Of a DNA stretch of 43,035 nucleotides, positions 34,427 to 42,200 are shown piece by piece. How positions within the stretch are numbered: position 1 is the first letter of the stretch; each line of letters opens with the position of its first letter. The notes beneath the pieces are model-generated. The model did not search any database. It saw nothing but the letters and a program-made list of their open reading frames with translations, and was not told the origin of the DNA. Source of the stretch: CAYTSA01 sp964440345 (GTDB taxonomy: Bacteria; Desulfobacterota; Desulfovibrionia; Desulfovibrionales; Desulfovibrionaceae); NCBI GenBank assembly GCA_964440345.1, contig CAYTSA010000024.1, positions 1 through 43,035 of the forward strand, read 5' to 3'. Position numbers and translations under genes: made by a program.

Positions 34427-34819
34427 TCAGGGCAGGTTGAGCTTGCCCAGGGTTTCGATGAGTTCCGCCCGGTCCACTGGCTTGGAAATGAAACCCAGTG
34501 GCTGGGCGTTGGGACCCAGGTTGCTCATATCTGCGAACTGCTTGATGGTGGTGATCATGATGATGGGGGTGCGGCTGGCCGCCCGCCCGTGGCTGTCCTC
34601 GGCTTCGCGCAGTGCCTTGACGGTCTGGTGGCCGTCCATGCCGGCCATGAGCACGTCAGTAATGACCAAGTTGAAAGGGTCGCCGGCCTGTATGGCTGCG
34701 TTGAACGCATCCAGCCCTTCGGCGCCGGAAGCGGCTTCCTCGCAGGGGCCGAAGTCTTCAATAACGCCGATGAGCACTTGCCGGCTGATGAAATCGTCGT
34801 CTATGACCAGGGTTTTCAT
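34427..34819 (-). CDS. Single-domain response regulator (CheY-like receiver)
   Basis: 130 residues forming only a receiver domain. The acidic pocket is DDD at residues 7-9, the phospho-acceptor Asp55 is in LVITDVLMAGMDG, Thr90/91 close the fourth strand (IMITT), and Lys113 is in FISKPVD. There is no output domain, so it works through partners, like CheY or a phosphorelay protein. It lies 112 bp downstream of the chemoreceptor on the same strand and may serve its signalling. The start at 34819 follows AAGGGA. Confidence 0.9.
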   Translation of the reverse strand: MKTLVIDDDFISRQVLIGVIEDFGPCEEAASGAEGLDAFNAAIQAGDPFNLVITDVLMAGMDGHQTVKALREAEDSHGRAASRTPIIMITTIKQFADMSNLGPNAQPLGFISKPVDRAELIETLGKLNLP

Positions 34820-34931
34820 ACGGTTTCCCTTGGGTTTGCAGGGCTTAACGAAATGCGTTTACGCCAGATTTTATGAACGATACTTGACCGTTGTTACGAT
34901 ATCGTGTCATCCGGACACAGCATTATGCAAC

Positions 34932-37100
34932 TTATTTGCAATGAGACTGGTCTTGCAGTCTGCAGACCAGATCCTGCAGCTCTTTGGCCATGGCGTTCAA
35001 GCCCTCGATCTCCTCCAAGGAGTGGGCCATGCCCTCGTCGGTTTGGGTGGATATTTCGCTGATCTCTTCCACGGCGGAGTTGATCTGCTCCGAAGAGGCG
35101 GACTGCTCCTCAGCTGCGGCGGCAATGGATTGGACTTGTTCTGCTGCAGAGGCCACTAGGTCCACGATGGCGGCAAAGGTCTTGCCGGATTCGTCGGCCA
35201 GGGCGGAAGCTTCTTCCACTGCCAGGGTTACTTGGTCCATGGACAGGGCGCTGGCCCGGGCGCCGGACTGGATGTTCTGGATAACCTGGGAGACGTCGCG
35301 GGTGGCGGTCATGGTTTTTTCGGCCAGCTTGCGGACCTCGTCCGCCACCACGGCGAAACCCCGGCCGGCGTCCCCGGCCCGGGCGGCTTCGATGGCTGCG
35401 TTCAGGGCCAGCAGGTTGGTCTGGTCGGCAATGTCGGATATGACGGACATGATGCGGCCGATGTCTTCCACCTGGCCGGACAAGGAGTCCATGTCCGTCT
35501 TCAGTCCGCCGGAAAGCGAGCTCACCTGCTCTATGGCGGAGACAGCCTTGGTGACGACCTTGGAGCCTTCGGCGGCGTTTTGCCGGGCTGTGTCCGCATC
35601 TGTGGCGGCCTGGCCGGTGGAGCGGGCCACCTCCATGACGGTGGCGTTCATTTGCTCCATGGCCGTGGCGGTCAGGGCGGCTCTGTCGCGCTGGGCCCGG
35701 GCGCCTTTGGCGGCTTGCTCCACCACCTGCGCCAGGTCGTCCACGGACCGTGAAACGCTCCGCACCACGGTCTCCAGGGTGGCGGCGGCTTCCTGTGCGC
35801 CCTTGGCCTTGGCCTCCTCGGCCTCGCGCTTGGCCTGTTCGGCTTCCTGCAGGGCTGTTTTCGCTTCCTCTGTCTTGTTTTTGGCTATTTCTGCGTTGCG
35901 CTGCACTTCGTCCAGCTTGGCCTGCAGGTTTTCCACCATGATGGTGATGGACCGTCGCAGCTTGTCCAGTTCCAGGCTCATGCGGCCTTCGGCAGAGCCG
36001 GAAAGGTCCCCTGCGGCCACCTTGCCGGCAAAATCGCGCAGCACAGCCAGTGGTTTGAGCAGTTGCATCCGCAAAAAGATCACGCTGGCGATGACCACTA
36101 TGACCGCGCAGGCCCCGCCCAGGAACAATGCTGCCTGCCGCAGCAGCCGCACCGGGGCCAGGGCTTCGTGCGTCTCTATCTCTGCCAGCAGCGCCCACAC
36201 CGTCTGGCCTATGGCCACAGGCATGTACGCCGCCAGCACCTCGTTGCCGGAAAAATCCAGTCCAGCGCCTATGCCGGACTCGCCGGCCAGAGCTTTGGCC
36301 ACAAAGGGAGACTTCGCCTTGGCTTTGTCCGGTTTGGCAAAGGATCCGGCCACCCCGTGCAGCTGCGGGTCCTTGAAGGAGTCTGATCGCATCAGCCCGT
36401 CCGCGCCCACCAGGTAGGTCTCGCCGGTTTCGCCCATGCCGGCCCGCATGGTCATCAGGTCGTTGATTTCGGAAAGCGGCAGCCGCAAGGCGGCCACGCC
36501 CTGAATTTCGCCGGTGTGGCTGTACACCGGGGCTGCGAAATAGGCGGAAGGCTCGCCGTCCAGGGTCGGGCTGGGCGCCACGTCGGCAAAAACGGTTTCG
36601 CCCTGCATGGCCCGCTGCCAGGCCTGGCTCAGGTTGGTTTGGGCCAGCAATTCGCCGTGGGCCAGGTCCTGGCCCAGTTCGTTGCATCTGGCGTGGGCGT
36701 AGAGAACCTAGCCGTGGTCGCCTATGAGGTAGGCGTCCGGGAAGCCGAGTTTTTCCACAAAGGGGGCGAACGCCGGGGCCAGATAGTCCCGGTTGCCCAC
36801 GTACTCTTCGTCTTCCAGGTCCAGGCGCTGGCCCTCGACCACGCCCAGGGTGGCGTCCCGAAGCATGGAGAGGGCGTTGTACACCTCTTTGCTGGCGGCG
36901 AACATCTCTGTTTCCAGCTTCCAGCGGCCCAGCAGGGCGTCCAGCCCGGCCTTTTTGGCTTCGCGCAGGGAGGCCAGCCTGTCGCTGGCCTGGCTCTCCA
37001 GCCCGTTTCCGGCGACATTCACGGCGTAAATGCCCATGCCGGCCAAAGGAGCCAAGCCAATCAACAGACAAAAACCGATCATTTGGGCCCGAAGACTCAT
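34932..37100 (-). pseudogene. Methyl-accepting chemotaxis protein interrupted by one in-frame TAG
   Basis: From ATG 37100 (RBS AGGGGG) one frame runs to 34932, 722 codons, broken only by TAG at 36710-36708 (codon 131). Before it lie a membrane helix (about 8-28) and the first part of a Cache-type sensor (REAKKAGLDALLG). After it come the rest of the sensor, a second membrane helix (LFLGGACAVIVVIASVIFL), a HAMP domain and the signalling hairpin. The hairpin contains LALNAAIEAARAGDAGRGFA and VADEVRKLAEKT. Because about 590 codons after the TAG are undamaged, the change is either very recent, a sequencing error, or read through. TAG is used as an ordinary stop by lptD, efp and the beta-helix gene here, which speaks against general recoding. 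A restart at 36650 would lack the first membrane helix. Confidence 0.85.
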
Positions 37101-37298
37101 ATTTCCCCCTGCGGTGGTCATTGAACCGTCACGCTTTTGTAGCTTGGCTGGCATGCTGTTACAATTCCGTGACGACCGTCAAGGCAATCCTTGCGGTTGT
37201 GCAGGGCTTATGAGAAATTGTCACATATTACTGAAAGCACAAAATAGGCGCCATTTTGTTGCTCCAAGTAATGCAACGCCACAAACCAGGGGGCTCAT

Positions 37299-38312
37299 AT
37301 GCAGTATACATCCAGTCATCAATTGAGGTCGTCTGAAGACATTTCGTCTTTGGCCGGGTCGTTTGAGCACTGCCGGACTTTGCTGGCTGGCGTGGAAATG
37401 GGATTTTTCACAGCGGTGGAGCGGACAGGGGGAGGGTTGGCCAGCCTGGCCGCCGCTCTGGCTGCAGACGAGCGGGCTGTGGACCGGCTGGGCAACGCGC
37501 TCACTGTGTTGGGGTTGATGGAGAAAACTGCAGACGGTTTTGCCAACACAGAATTGGCCCAGCGCTATCTGGTTACAGATTCGCCCGAGTATATGGCCAG
37601 CCTAGAACACCAGGCCGGGCAATTCAAGCGCTGGGCGGCCCTGGACATGGCCGTGCGGCAAGGGACCCGGCCTGGGGACGAGACCCGGACCATGAAGGAT
37701 TGGACCACGGAGCGTTTTGAACGGTTCATCGGCGCCATGCACTACCGGGCCAGCCGCACGGCGGATGACCTGGCTGCCCGGTTCGACCTGTCCGGGGTGA
37801 AGCGTTTGCTGGATGTGGGCGGCGGCTCAGGCGTGTACGCCATGGCCATGTCCCGGGCCAATCCCGGGTTGCAGGCGGACGTGTTCGAGCTGCCCCAGGT
37901 TGTTCCCTTGGTGGAGCGCTACACCGCTGCAGCCGGCATGCAAGACCGCGTGCGCGGCGTGGCCGGGGATTTTTTGAACGATCCACTGGGTGAAGGCTAC
38001 GATTTCGTGTTTGTCTCGGCCATAGTGCATATGCTCTCGCCGGCGCAGAACGCGGAGTTGCTGGGCCGGGTTTGGGAGGCGTTGAGGCCGGGCGGCCGGA
38101 CGGCTGTGCAGGATTTTATTATGAACCCGGACCGAACCAGCCCGGCCCGCGGAGCGTTCTTTGCTTTGAACATGTTGGTCTCTACCCAGGCGGGCGACGT
38201 GTATACCGAAGACGAGGTCCGCGGCTGGCTGGAGCAGTGTGGTTTTCAGGCTTTGCAGCGGGTGGATACTGGCCCGGCGACTGCGTCCATAGTGGGGCAG
38301 AAGCCCATGTAA
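37299..38312 (+). CDS. SAM-dependent O-methyltransferase (family 2 / hydroxyneurosporene-type)
   Basis: 337 residues. The N-terminal 100 residues form the winged-helix dimerisation domain (GVEMGFFTAVERTGGGLASL). The catalytic domain has the SAM motif LLDVGGGSGVYAMAMSRA (about 170), FELPQVVPLVERY, DFVFVSAIVHMLSP and LRPGGRTAVQDFIM. Such enzymes methylate hydroxyls on small aromatic or polyketide-like molecules; the substrate is unknown and no biosynthetic cluster surrounds it. The start follows GGGGG, and the promoter region is shared with the divergent chemoreceptor. It converges on the small membrane protein gene, 45 bp away. Confidence 0.85.
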   Translation: MQYTSSHQLRSSEDISSLAGSFEHCRTLLAGVEMGFFTAVERTGGGLASLAAALAADERAVDRLGNALTVLGLMEKTADGFANTELAQRYLVTDSPEYMASLEHQAGQFKRWAALDMAVRQGTRPGDETRTMKDWTTERFERFIGAMHYRASRTADDLAARFDLSGVKRLLDVGGGSGVYAMAMSRANPGLQADVFELPQVVPLVERYTAAAGMQDRVRGVAGDFLNDPLGEGYDFVFVSAIVHMLSPAQNAELLGRVWEALRPGGRTAVQDFIMNPDRTSPARGAFFALNMLVSTQAGDVYTEDEVRGWLEQCGFQALQRVDTGPATASIVGQKPM

Positions 38313-38357
38313 CAGCAAGTGAAAAAAGACTGCTGCATCATTCAGAAAGCAGGCTGA

Positions 38358-38672
38358 TCAGCGCTCCATGAAAATGACGGTGAGGATGGCGGACATGATG
38401 CAGACCATGTAGAAGAAGACGTCGAATTTGGCGGCGCGCTGGTGGCGTTCGTTCAGTTCCACGCTGCGCCACTGAAAATCCTGCATCAGCCAGAACTCAA
38501 TGGCTTCGTCGGTGCAGCCGCTGTCTTTTACCTCGCGCTTTAGGCTCTGGATGGAGTGTTCGTCAGCCCGGACTGCAGTCATGAGCGCGAAATAGCGGCG
38601 TATGACGTAGTACACGGGCACGATCACCCCGTATAAAGCGATGAGGACGTAGACGGTGGTTGTGGATATCAT
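38358..38672 (-). CDS. Small two-helix membrane protein, unknown
   Basis: 104 residues. Membrane helices lie at about 4-24 (STTTVYVLIALYGVIVPVYY) and 82-102 (FFYMVCIMSAILTVIFM). Between them is a charged cytoplasmic or periplasmic stretch of about 55 residues. No family was recognised. The start at 38672 follows AAGGAAGAG; a longer frame to 38732 is less likely. It is divergent from tpx across a 203-bp region that holds the tpx promoter. Confidence 0.65.
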   Translation of the reverse strand: MISTTTVYVLIALYGVIVPVYYVIRRYFALMTAVRADEHSIQSLKREVKDSGCTDEAIEFWLMQDFQWRSVELNERHQRAAKFDVFFYMVCIMSAILTVIFMER

Positions 38673-38749
38673 GCTCTTCCTTTGCGCACACAATGGCTGG
38701 GCGCAGTATGCCACAGTTTTTGGCTGGGGCAAGTTTTAATTAACAAGCA

Positions 38750-38814
38750 CAGAATATCGTTAGTATTCTGCTCCCATAACTGGTTGACCCCGAGGCCGGC
38801 TCTCCGTATATACT
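38750..38814 (+). promoter_or_regulatory. tpx promoter with upstream inverted repeat
   Basis: A sigma-70-like promoter TTGACC (38784-38789), 17 bp, TATATA (38807-38812) lies 60 bp before tpx. Immediately upstream is AGAATATCGTTAGTATTCT (38751-38769), whose arms extend to 7 bp (CAGAATA/TATTCTG, 38750-38770) around a 7-base spacer. It is a likely regulator site; the PerR-like protein encoded next to tpx is the obvious candidate, but that link is inferred. Confidence 0.55.
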
Positions 38815-38875
38815 GAATCTAGACCCTTTGTCGGATTTTTCTTTTTACGTAAAAAAATATCAGGAGGATATTACT

Positions 38876-39391
38876 ATGCAAGAGCGCGCAGGTGCGACCA
38901 CGTTTCAAGGTAATCCTTTGACTTTGTTGGGGCCGGCGCTGCAACCAGGAGACGCGGCGCCGGATTTTACGGCTTTGACCAATGACTTGCAGCCCAAGGG
39001 CTTGCAGGATTTCGCCGGCAAGGTGGTGATTCTAGCTTCTGTGCCTTCGCTGGACACCCCAGTGTGCGACGTGGAAACCCGCCGGTTCAACACGGAAGCA
39101 GCAGCGCTGGGCGATGAGGTAGTCATCGTGACCGTGAGCATGGACTTGCCTTTTGCCCAGGCGCGGTGGTGCGGAGCTGCAGGCGTGGACCAGGTGACGA
39201 CGCTTTCAGACCACAAGGACGCGTCGTTCGGCGAAGCGTACGGTGTATTGATCAAAGAATTGCGGTTGCTGGCCCGGGCTGTGTTCGTGGTGGGCAAAGA
39301 CGGCAAGCTGACACACGTTCAGATAGCGCCGGAAATGACAGAAGAACCGGACTACGGCGCCGCGCTGGCGGCTGCAAAGGCTGCAGCGTAA
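38876..39391 (+). CDS. tpx: Thiol peroxidase (Tpx, atypical 2-Cys peroxiredoxin)
   Basis: 171 residues of the Tpx family, reducing hydrogen peroxide and organic peroxides with thioredoxin as donor. The peroxidatic Cys64 is in SVPSLDTPVCDVETRRFN, and the resolving Cys99 in FAQARWCGAAGV is at the Tpx-specific place. The family motif PDFTALTNDL is near the N-terminus. Start 38876 is fixed by AGGAGGA; 16 upstream codons are in frame but lie beyond the RBS. It converges on the perR-like gene, 25 bp away, suggesting a peroxide-defence pair. Confidence 0.95.
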   Translation: MQERAGATTFQGNPLTLLGPALQPGDAAPDFTALTNDLQPKGLQDFAGKVVILASVPSLDTPVCDVETRRFNTEAAALGDEVVIVTVSMDLPFAQARWCGAAGVDQVTTLSDHKDASFGEAYGVLIKELRLLARAVFVVGKDGKLTHVQIAPEMTEEPDYGAALAAAKAAA

Positions 39392-39416
39392 GGTAGAAGC
39401 AAACTCAGTGATTGCG

Positions 39417-39842
39417 TCAGGACTGGACGCGCTGACGGCACCCATGGCACAATCCGGAGAACTCCAGGCAGGCGCCTGTAATGGTGAAGCCGTGTGCGTT
39501 ACATTGTTGCAGCGTTTCCCAGTCTGGCGCGTTCCATAGGTTGTCTGGCAACGAAGCCTCCACGTCGCCAACGCATCCGCAGACTTCGCAACGAACATGG
39601 TAGTGGGGGGCGGGATTGCCGTCAAAGCGCATTTGCCCGCCGGCGTGTTCCAGGCGGAGTATTTCTCCGCTTTCAGCCAGCAGGTCCAGATTGCGGTACA
39701 CGGTGCCGAGGCTGACTTTGGGCAACCGTTTGCGGACCATATCGTACACTGCGTCCGCAGTGGGGTGGGAGGTCACTTTGCGCAGTTCTTCGAGGATCAC
39801 TTTTCGCTGGGATGTCATGCGTCTCACGGGGGCGGTGGTCAT
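39417..39842 (-). CDS. perR: Fur-family transcriptional regulator, PerR-like
   Basis: 141 residues. A winged helix (QRKVILEELRKVTSHPTADAV, SLGTVYRNLDLLAESG) is followed by the metal-binding domain. RFDGNPAPHYHVRCEVCG carries the Asp and His residues used by PerR for iron or manganese sensing, and the two pairs CEVC and CHGC form the structural zinc site. PerR represses peroxide-defence genes until its His ligands are oxidised. The convergent tpx supports PerR over Fur or Zur. The start ATG at 39842 is set by GGAGG five bases upstream; a TTG at 39854 overlaps that RBS and is rejected. Confidence 0.82.
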   Translation of the reverse strand: MTTAPVRRMTSQRKVILEELRKVTSHPTADAVYDMVRKRLPKVSLGTVYRNLDLLAESGEILRLEHAGGQMRFDGNPAPHYHVRCEVCGCVGDVEASLPDNLWNAPDWETLQQCNAHGFTITGACLEFSGLCHGCRQRVQS

Positions 39843-39860
39843 ATTGTCCTCCAAATGTGT

Positions 39861-39897
39861 AAGAACAATTCCTAATACGTTCCTTTTGCGTTGTCAA
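39861..39897 (-). promoter_or_regulatory. perR promoter region
   Basis: On the minus strand a perfect TTGACA (39897-39892) lies about 50 bp before the start codon. The AT-rich region downstream (39885-39861) has partly symmetrical ends, AAGGAAC and GTTCTT, and overlaps the expected -10. It may be an autoregulatory operator; symmetry is imperfect. Confidence 0.4.
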
Positions 39898-39951
39898 TAG
39901 CGATGAACGTAAAATCCCTTCTAAAACTGTATGTTTTGGCGGAGGAGAGCA

Positions 39952-39983
39952 AAAAAATGCCGGCGGGAACCAGTCCCGCCGGC
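39952..39983 (-). terminator. Rho-independent terminator of the hsp20 group
   Basis: GCCGGCGGGA and TCCCGCCGGC (39959-39983) form a perfect 10-bp stem with a 5-base loop. On the minus strand it is followed by ATTTTTTT, about 40 bp past the last Hsp20 stop. A strong terminator. Confidence 0.9.
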
Positions 39984-40024
39984 TCTGTATATGTCTGTCC
40001 TGCAAACTTTTGTAAACAGATACG

Positions 40025-40504
40025 CTAGCTCACGGCAATTCTCTTGGGCTGCGCTTTAGGGTCCTTGGGCAGGGTGATGGAGAGTACCCCGTCCTTGAAC
40101 TCCGCCTTGGCTTTGTTGCTGTCTACCGCGGCGGGCAGGGTGATGGACCGCTGGAACGCTCCGTAGCTACGTTCAGTGCGCAGAATGCGTTCATTTTTGT
40201 CTTTTTCCGTATTCTCGGTTTTCTTTTCGCTTTTGATGGTTAACATGTTGCGTTCAATGGAGATGTCCACTTCCTTGGGGTCTAGGCCAGGCAGTTCCGC
40301 CGTCACGGTGACGGACTCGCTCGATTCCGTCACGTCCAAGGCCGGGACTAAGCGCGAGCCGGCTAGGTCTTGCCAGCCGCCAAACGGCGAGCGGAGCATC
40401 TCTTCGAACATAGCAGGAACCAGGCTCGGGAAATTGGTTTGGTTCGAAAACTCCGAGCCAACGTCTTGACGTTTTTTTACTGCCGGAAAGAAGCTTTCGA
40501 ACAT
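40025..40504 (-). CDS. Small heat-shock protein Hsp20 (third of three)
   Basis: 159 residues. A Phe-rich N-terminus precedes an alpha-crystallin domain (VTVTAELPGLDPKEVDISIE to FKDGVLSITLPK). The C-terminal I-x-I/V motif is RIAVS. Such chaperones bind unfolding proteins as oligomers without ATP. Within the domain an insertion of Lys/Glu-rich residues (EKKTENTEKDKNERI) is typical of the bacterial class. The start follows AGGAGG. It lies 31 bp after the second Hsp20 gene and is followed by the terminator. Confidence 0.93.
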   Translation of the reverse strand: MFESFFPAVKKRQDVGSEFSNQTNFPSLVPAMFEEMLRSPFGGWQDLAGSRLVPALDVTESSESVTVTAELPGLDPKEVDISIERNMLTIKSEKKTENTEKDKNERILRTERSYGAFQRSITLPAAVDSNKAKAEFKDGVLSITLPKDPKAQPKRIAVS

Positions 40505-40535
40505 GGCTGTGTCCTCCTGTTTCAACAGTCTTTGC

Positions 40536-40907
40536 CTACCCGGCGGTGATTTCAATGCGCCGGGGCTGAGATTTCTCCGACTTGGGCAGGAAAAGGTTCA
40601 AGGCCCCGTCGTTCAATGTAGCCTCAATGCGGCTCTGGTCCACTGTGTCGGACAAGGTGAATGTCCGCCTGTATTCAGCGCCGCCAAATTCCATGTGCGC
40701 GTACTTTTCGGCGGATTCCTCACCGGGGTTGGCCGGATAGCCGGTTTTGGCGCTCAGGGTAAGTTCGTTTTCGTTCAGGTCGATATGCAGCGCTTCCCTG
40801 GTCACCCCCGGCAGATCCATCAGAATGTGGAAGCCGTCTTCCTGTTCAATGATATCTGTGGCCGGCCGGTGGCGCGGCAGTTCGCGTACAGCTGTTTCGT
40901 TGCTCAT
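40536..40907 (-). CDS. Small heat-shock protein Hsp20 (second of three)
   Basis: 123 residues; a shorter Hsp20 with a brief N-terminal arm (MSNETAVRELPRHRP). The alpha-crystallin domain runs from DGFHILMDLPGVTREALHID to LNDGALNLFLPKSEK, and the C-terminal motif is RRIEITAG. The loop is short and Gly/Glu-rich. The start at 40907 follows AAGGAGG. It sits 17 bp after the first Hsp20 gene. Sequence divergence from its neighbours suggests distinct subunits able to form mixed oligomers rather than a recent duplication. Confidence 0.92.
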   Translation of the reverse strand: MSNETAVRELPRHRPATDIIEQEDGFHILMDLPGVTREALHIDLNENELTLSAKTGYPANPGEESAEKYAHMEFGGAEYRRTFTLSDTVDQSRIEATLNDGALNLFLPKSEKSQPRRIEITAG

Positions 40908-40924
40908 GGCGTCCTCCTTGTGTG

Positions 40925-41332
40925 CTAGGTGATGCTTATCTTGCGGGGTTTGGATTCTTCGGCTTTGGGCAGCACCACGGTGAGTAGTCCGTCCTTCAGC
41001 GTGGCTGAAACCTTGTCGCGGTCTACAGGCGTGTTGACCTTGACCACCCGCTGGAACACGCCGGTGGGCCGCTCCTGCCGGTAGTATTTTCCTTCCATGG
41101 GCTTGCGTTCGCCTTTGATGGACAAGCTTGAGTCCACCAGGGTGATGTCCACGTCCTCCATTTTTACGCCGGGCAGCTCTGCGCGTACATATACGTGGCC
41201 GTCGTCTTCGCTGATATTGATCAGCGGATAGGCTTCGCGCCGCTGGCTGATGGAAGAAGGGGTCCAGTAGGCGTTCAGCAGCCGGTCCATGTTTCTGTTC
41301 AAATCGTAAAATGGGCTGAAATCGATGACCAT
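40925..41332 (-). CDS. Small heat-shock protein Hsp20 (first of three)
   Basis: 135 residues. The N-terminal arm IDFSPFYDLNRNMDRLLNAY is the usual opening of bacterial class A sHSPs. The alpha-crystallin domain runs from DGHVYVRAELPGVKMEDVDI to LKDGLLTVVLPKAEESK, with the C-terminal motif RKISIT. The RBS AGGAGGTGA is near perfect, so high translation is expected once induced. It is the promoter-proximal gene of the three-gene unit. Confidence 0.93.
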   Translation of the reverse strand: MVIDFSPFYDLNRNMDRLLNAYWTPSSISQRREAYPLINISEDDGHVYVRAELPGVKMEDVDITLVDSSLSIKGERKPMEGKYYRQERPTGVFQRVVKVNTPVDRDKVSATLKDGLLTVVLPKAEESKPRKISIT

Positions 41333-41387
41333 ATCCGTCACCTCCTGTATGAAAGATAGTTGGTTCCGCCTTCGGTGATTCACGCAA

Positions 41388-41421
41388 TACATAAGCAAAC
41401 AAAACGAGCAGTCAACTGCTC
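41388..41421 (-). promoter_or_regulatory. hsp20 operon promoter with palindromic operator
   Basis: On the minus strand TTGACT (41415-41410), 16 bp, TATGTA (41393-41388) fits a sigma-70 promoter about 55 bp before the first Hsp20 start. GAGCAGTTGACTGCTC (41406-41421) is a perfect 7-2-7 palindrome covering the -35, the position of a repressor operator. It is not the CIRCE sequence. Confidence 0.6.
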
Positions 41422-41497
41422 AGGTCAATATTTTGACTAAATTTTTTGTAAGACAGCACTATAAAATGTATGAAGAAAAAGCTTAAAACGCAGTCCA

Positions 41498-41531
41498 ATG
41501 GACGGACCATGCCCATGGACGGACCATGCCC
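41498..41531. repeat. 17-bp tandem direct repeat
   Basis: ATGGACGGACCATGCCC occurs twice back to back (41498-41514 and 41515-41531), in the leader 50 bp before the zinc-ribbon protein. Function unknown; replication slippage would explain it. Confidence 0.85.
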
Positions 41532-41581
41532 TTTGCCAGGGCAACGCGAAATTGATACACATCCAACAAAGGAAAAACGCC

Positions 41582-41875
41582 ATGGCCCTGATAAAATGTG
41601 TTGATTGCGGCAAGGAAATTTCTGAACACGCTCCGGCCTGCATTCATTGCGGCCGGCCCAAGGGCGCGCCTGAGGATGCGCCTCCGCCTCCGCCGCCTCC
41701 GCCTAAGAAAAGAGTGAAGCCTTTCATCGCCCTGCAGGTCACGGGCGGGCTGTGCCTGGCGGTAGGGCTGCTCAGCTTGCTTGCTGGCCGGTCGTCCACG
41801 GCTTTGCCATTGCTGGCCCTGGGACTCACCGCGGTGTTGACGGGGTCTGTGTGGTCTTGGCTCACAAAAGAATAA
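41582..41875 (+). CDS. Small zinc-ribbon membrane protein
   Basis: 97 residues. The N-terminus has two CxxC knuckles (CVDCGKEISEHAPACIHCGR), a zinc ribbon. A Pro-rich linker with eight consecutive Pro residues follows, then two membrane helices (about 48-68 and 72-90). Proteins of this layout are frequent, and their function is generally unknown. The start follows AAAGGA. The poly-Pro run would depend on EF-P for efficient translation, and efp is present in this window. The truncated YjbQ-family gene begins 10 bp downstream, so the two were probably one operon. Confidence 0.75.
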   Translation: MALIKCVDCGKEISEHAPACIHCGRPKGAPEDAPPPPPPPPKKRVKPFIALQVTGGLCLAVGLLSLLAGRSSTALPLLALGLTAVLTGSVWSWLTKE

Positions 41876-41885
41876 AGGAGCGCAC

Positions 41886-41951
41886 ATGAAAAGCTACCGC
41901 AAGGAACTGTGGTTCGAGGTTTCCTCCAGCCTAAATTTCCTGCCCCATGCC
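41886..41951 (+). pseudogene. 5' remnant of a YjbQ-family (UPF0047) gene
   Basis: After a good RBS (AAAGGAG) the frame begins MKSYRKELWFEV, the standard opening of YjbQ-family proteins (about 135 residues, linked to thiamine-phosphate synthase activity). After that the sequence is unrelated (SSSLNFLPHA) and stops at 41951. The break at about codon 12-13 marks where foreign DNA joins, because the next genes are restriction-modification type. Confidence 0.65.
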
Positions 41952-42046
41952 TGACAACGTCGGTTTCTGCGGCTTGCCATTGCAAAGGCGCAGCACAAAT
42001 CGTGTCGGTAGCATAAATCGTTTGACCGATACTCGACGTTCTTCTA

Positions 42047-42190
42047 ATGTTCCACATCTTCCACTTATTCTCCTGGGCTGCCCCTGGAACCGCTGGATAT
42101 GGGCTGGCGCTCGTGGACGGCCTCGTCTCGCTGCTGAAGAAACGCGCGGCCGGCCGAACCATCTCCGGACTGAACGCATACGAGCAATGA
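42047..42190 (+). CDS. Possible 47-residue protein before hsdS
   Basis: The frame reads MFHIFHLFSWAAPGTAGYGL, then ALVDGLVSLLKKRAAGRTIS and GLNAYEQ, with one weakly hydrophobic stretch and a basic tail. No Shine-Dalgarno is seen. It may be the 3' end of a longer lost gene rather than a gene. The stretch 41952-42046 before it holds nothing recognisable. Confidence 0.3.
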   Translation: MFHIFHLFSWAAPGTAGYGLALVDGLVSLLKKRAAGRTISGLNAYEQ

Positions 42191-42200
42191 GTCTGAAACG

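Noticed and set aside
35110..37071. Second long frame overlapping the chemoreceptor
   Set aside because: It is rich in Arg, Gly and Pro, the usual product of a shifted frame in G+C-rich coding DNA, and has no recognisable domain.
34932..37100. Pyrrolysine at the TAG of the chemoreceptor
   Set aside because: TAG ends ordinary genes here (lptD, efp, beta-helix protein), chemoreceptors are not known pyrrolysine proteins, and no pyl gene is in the window. A nonsense change is simpler.
41388..41421. CIRCE element before the hsp20 genes
   Set aside because: The CIRCE arms TTAGCACTC and GAGTGCTAA are absent; the palindrome present is GAGCAGT-TG-ACTGCTC.
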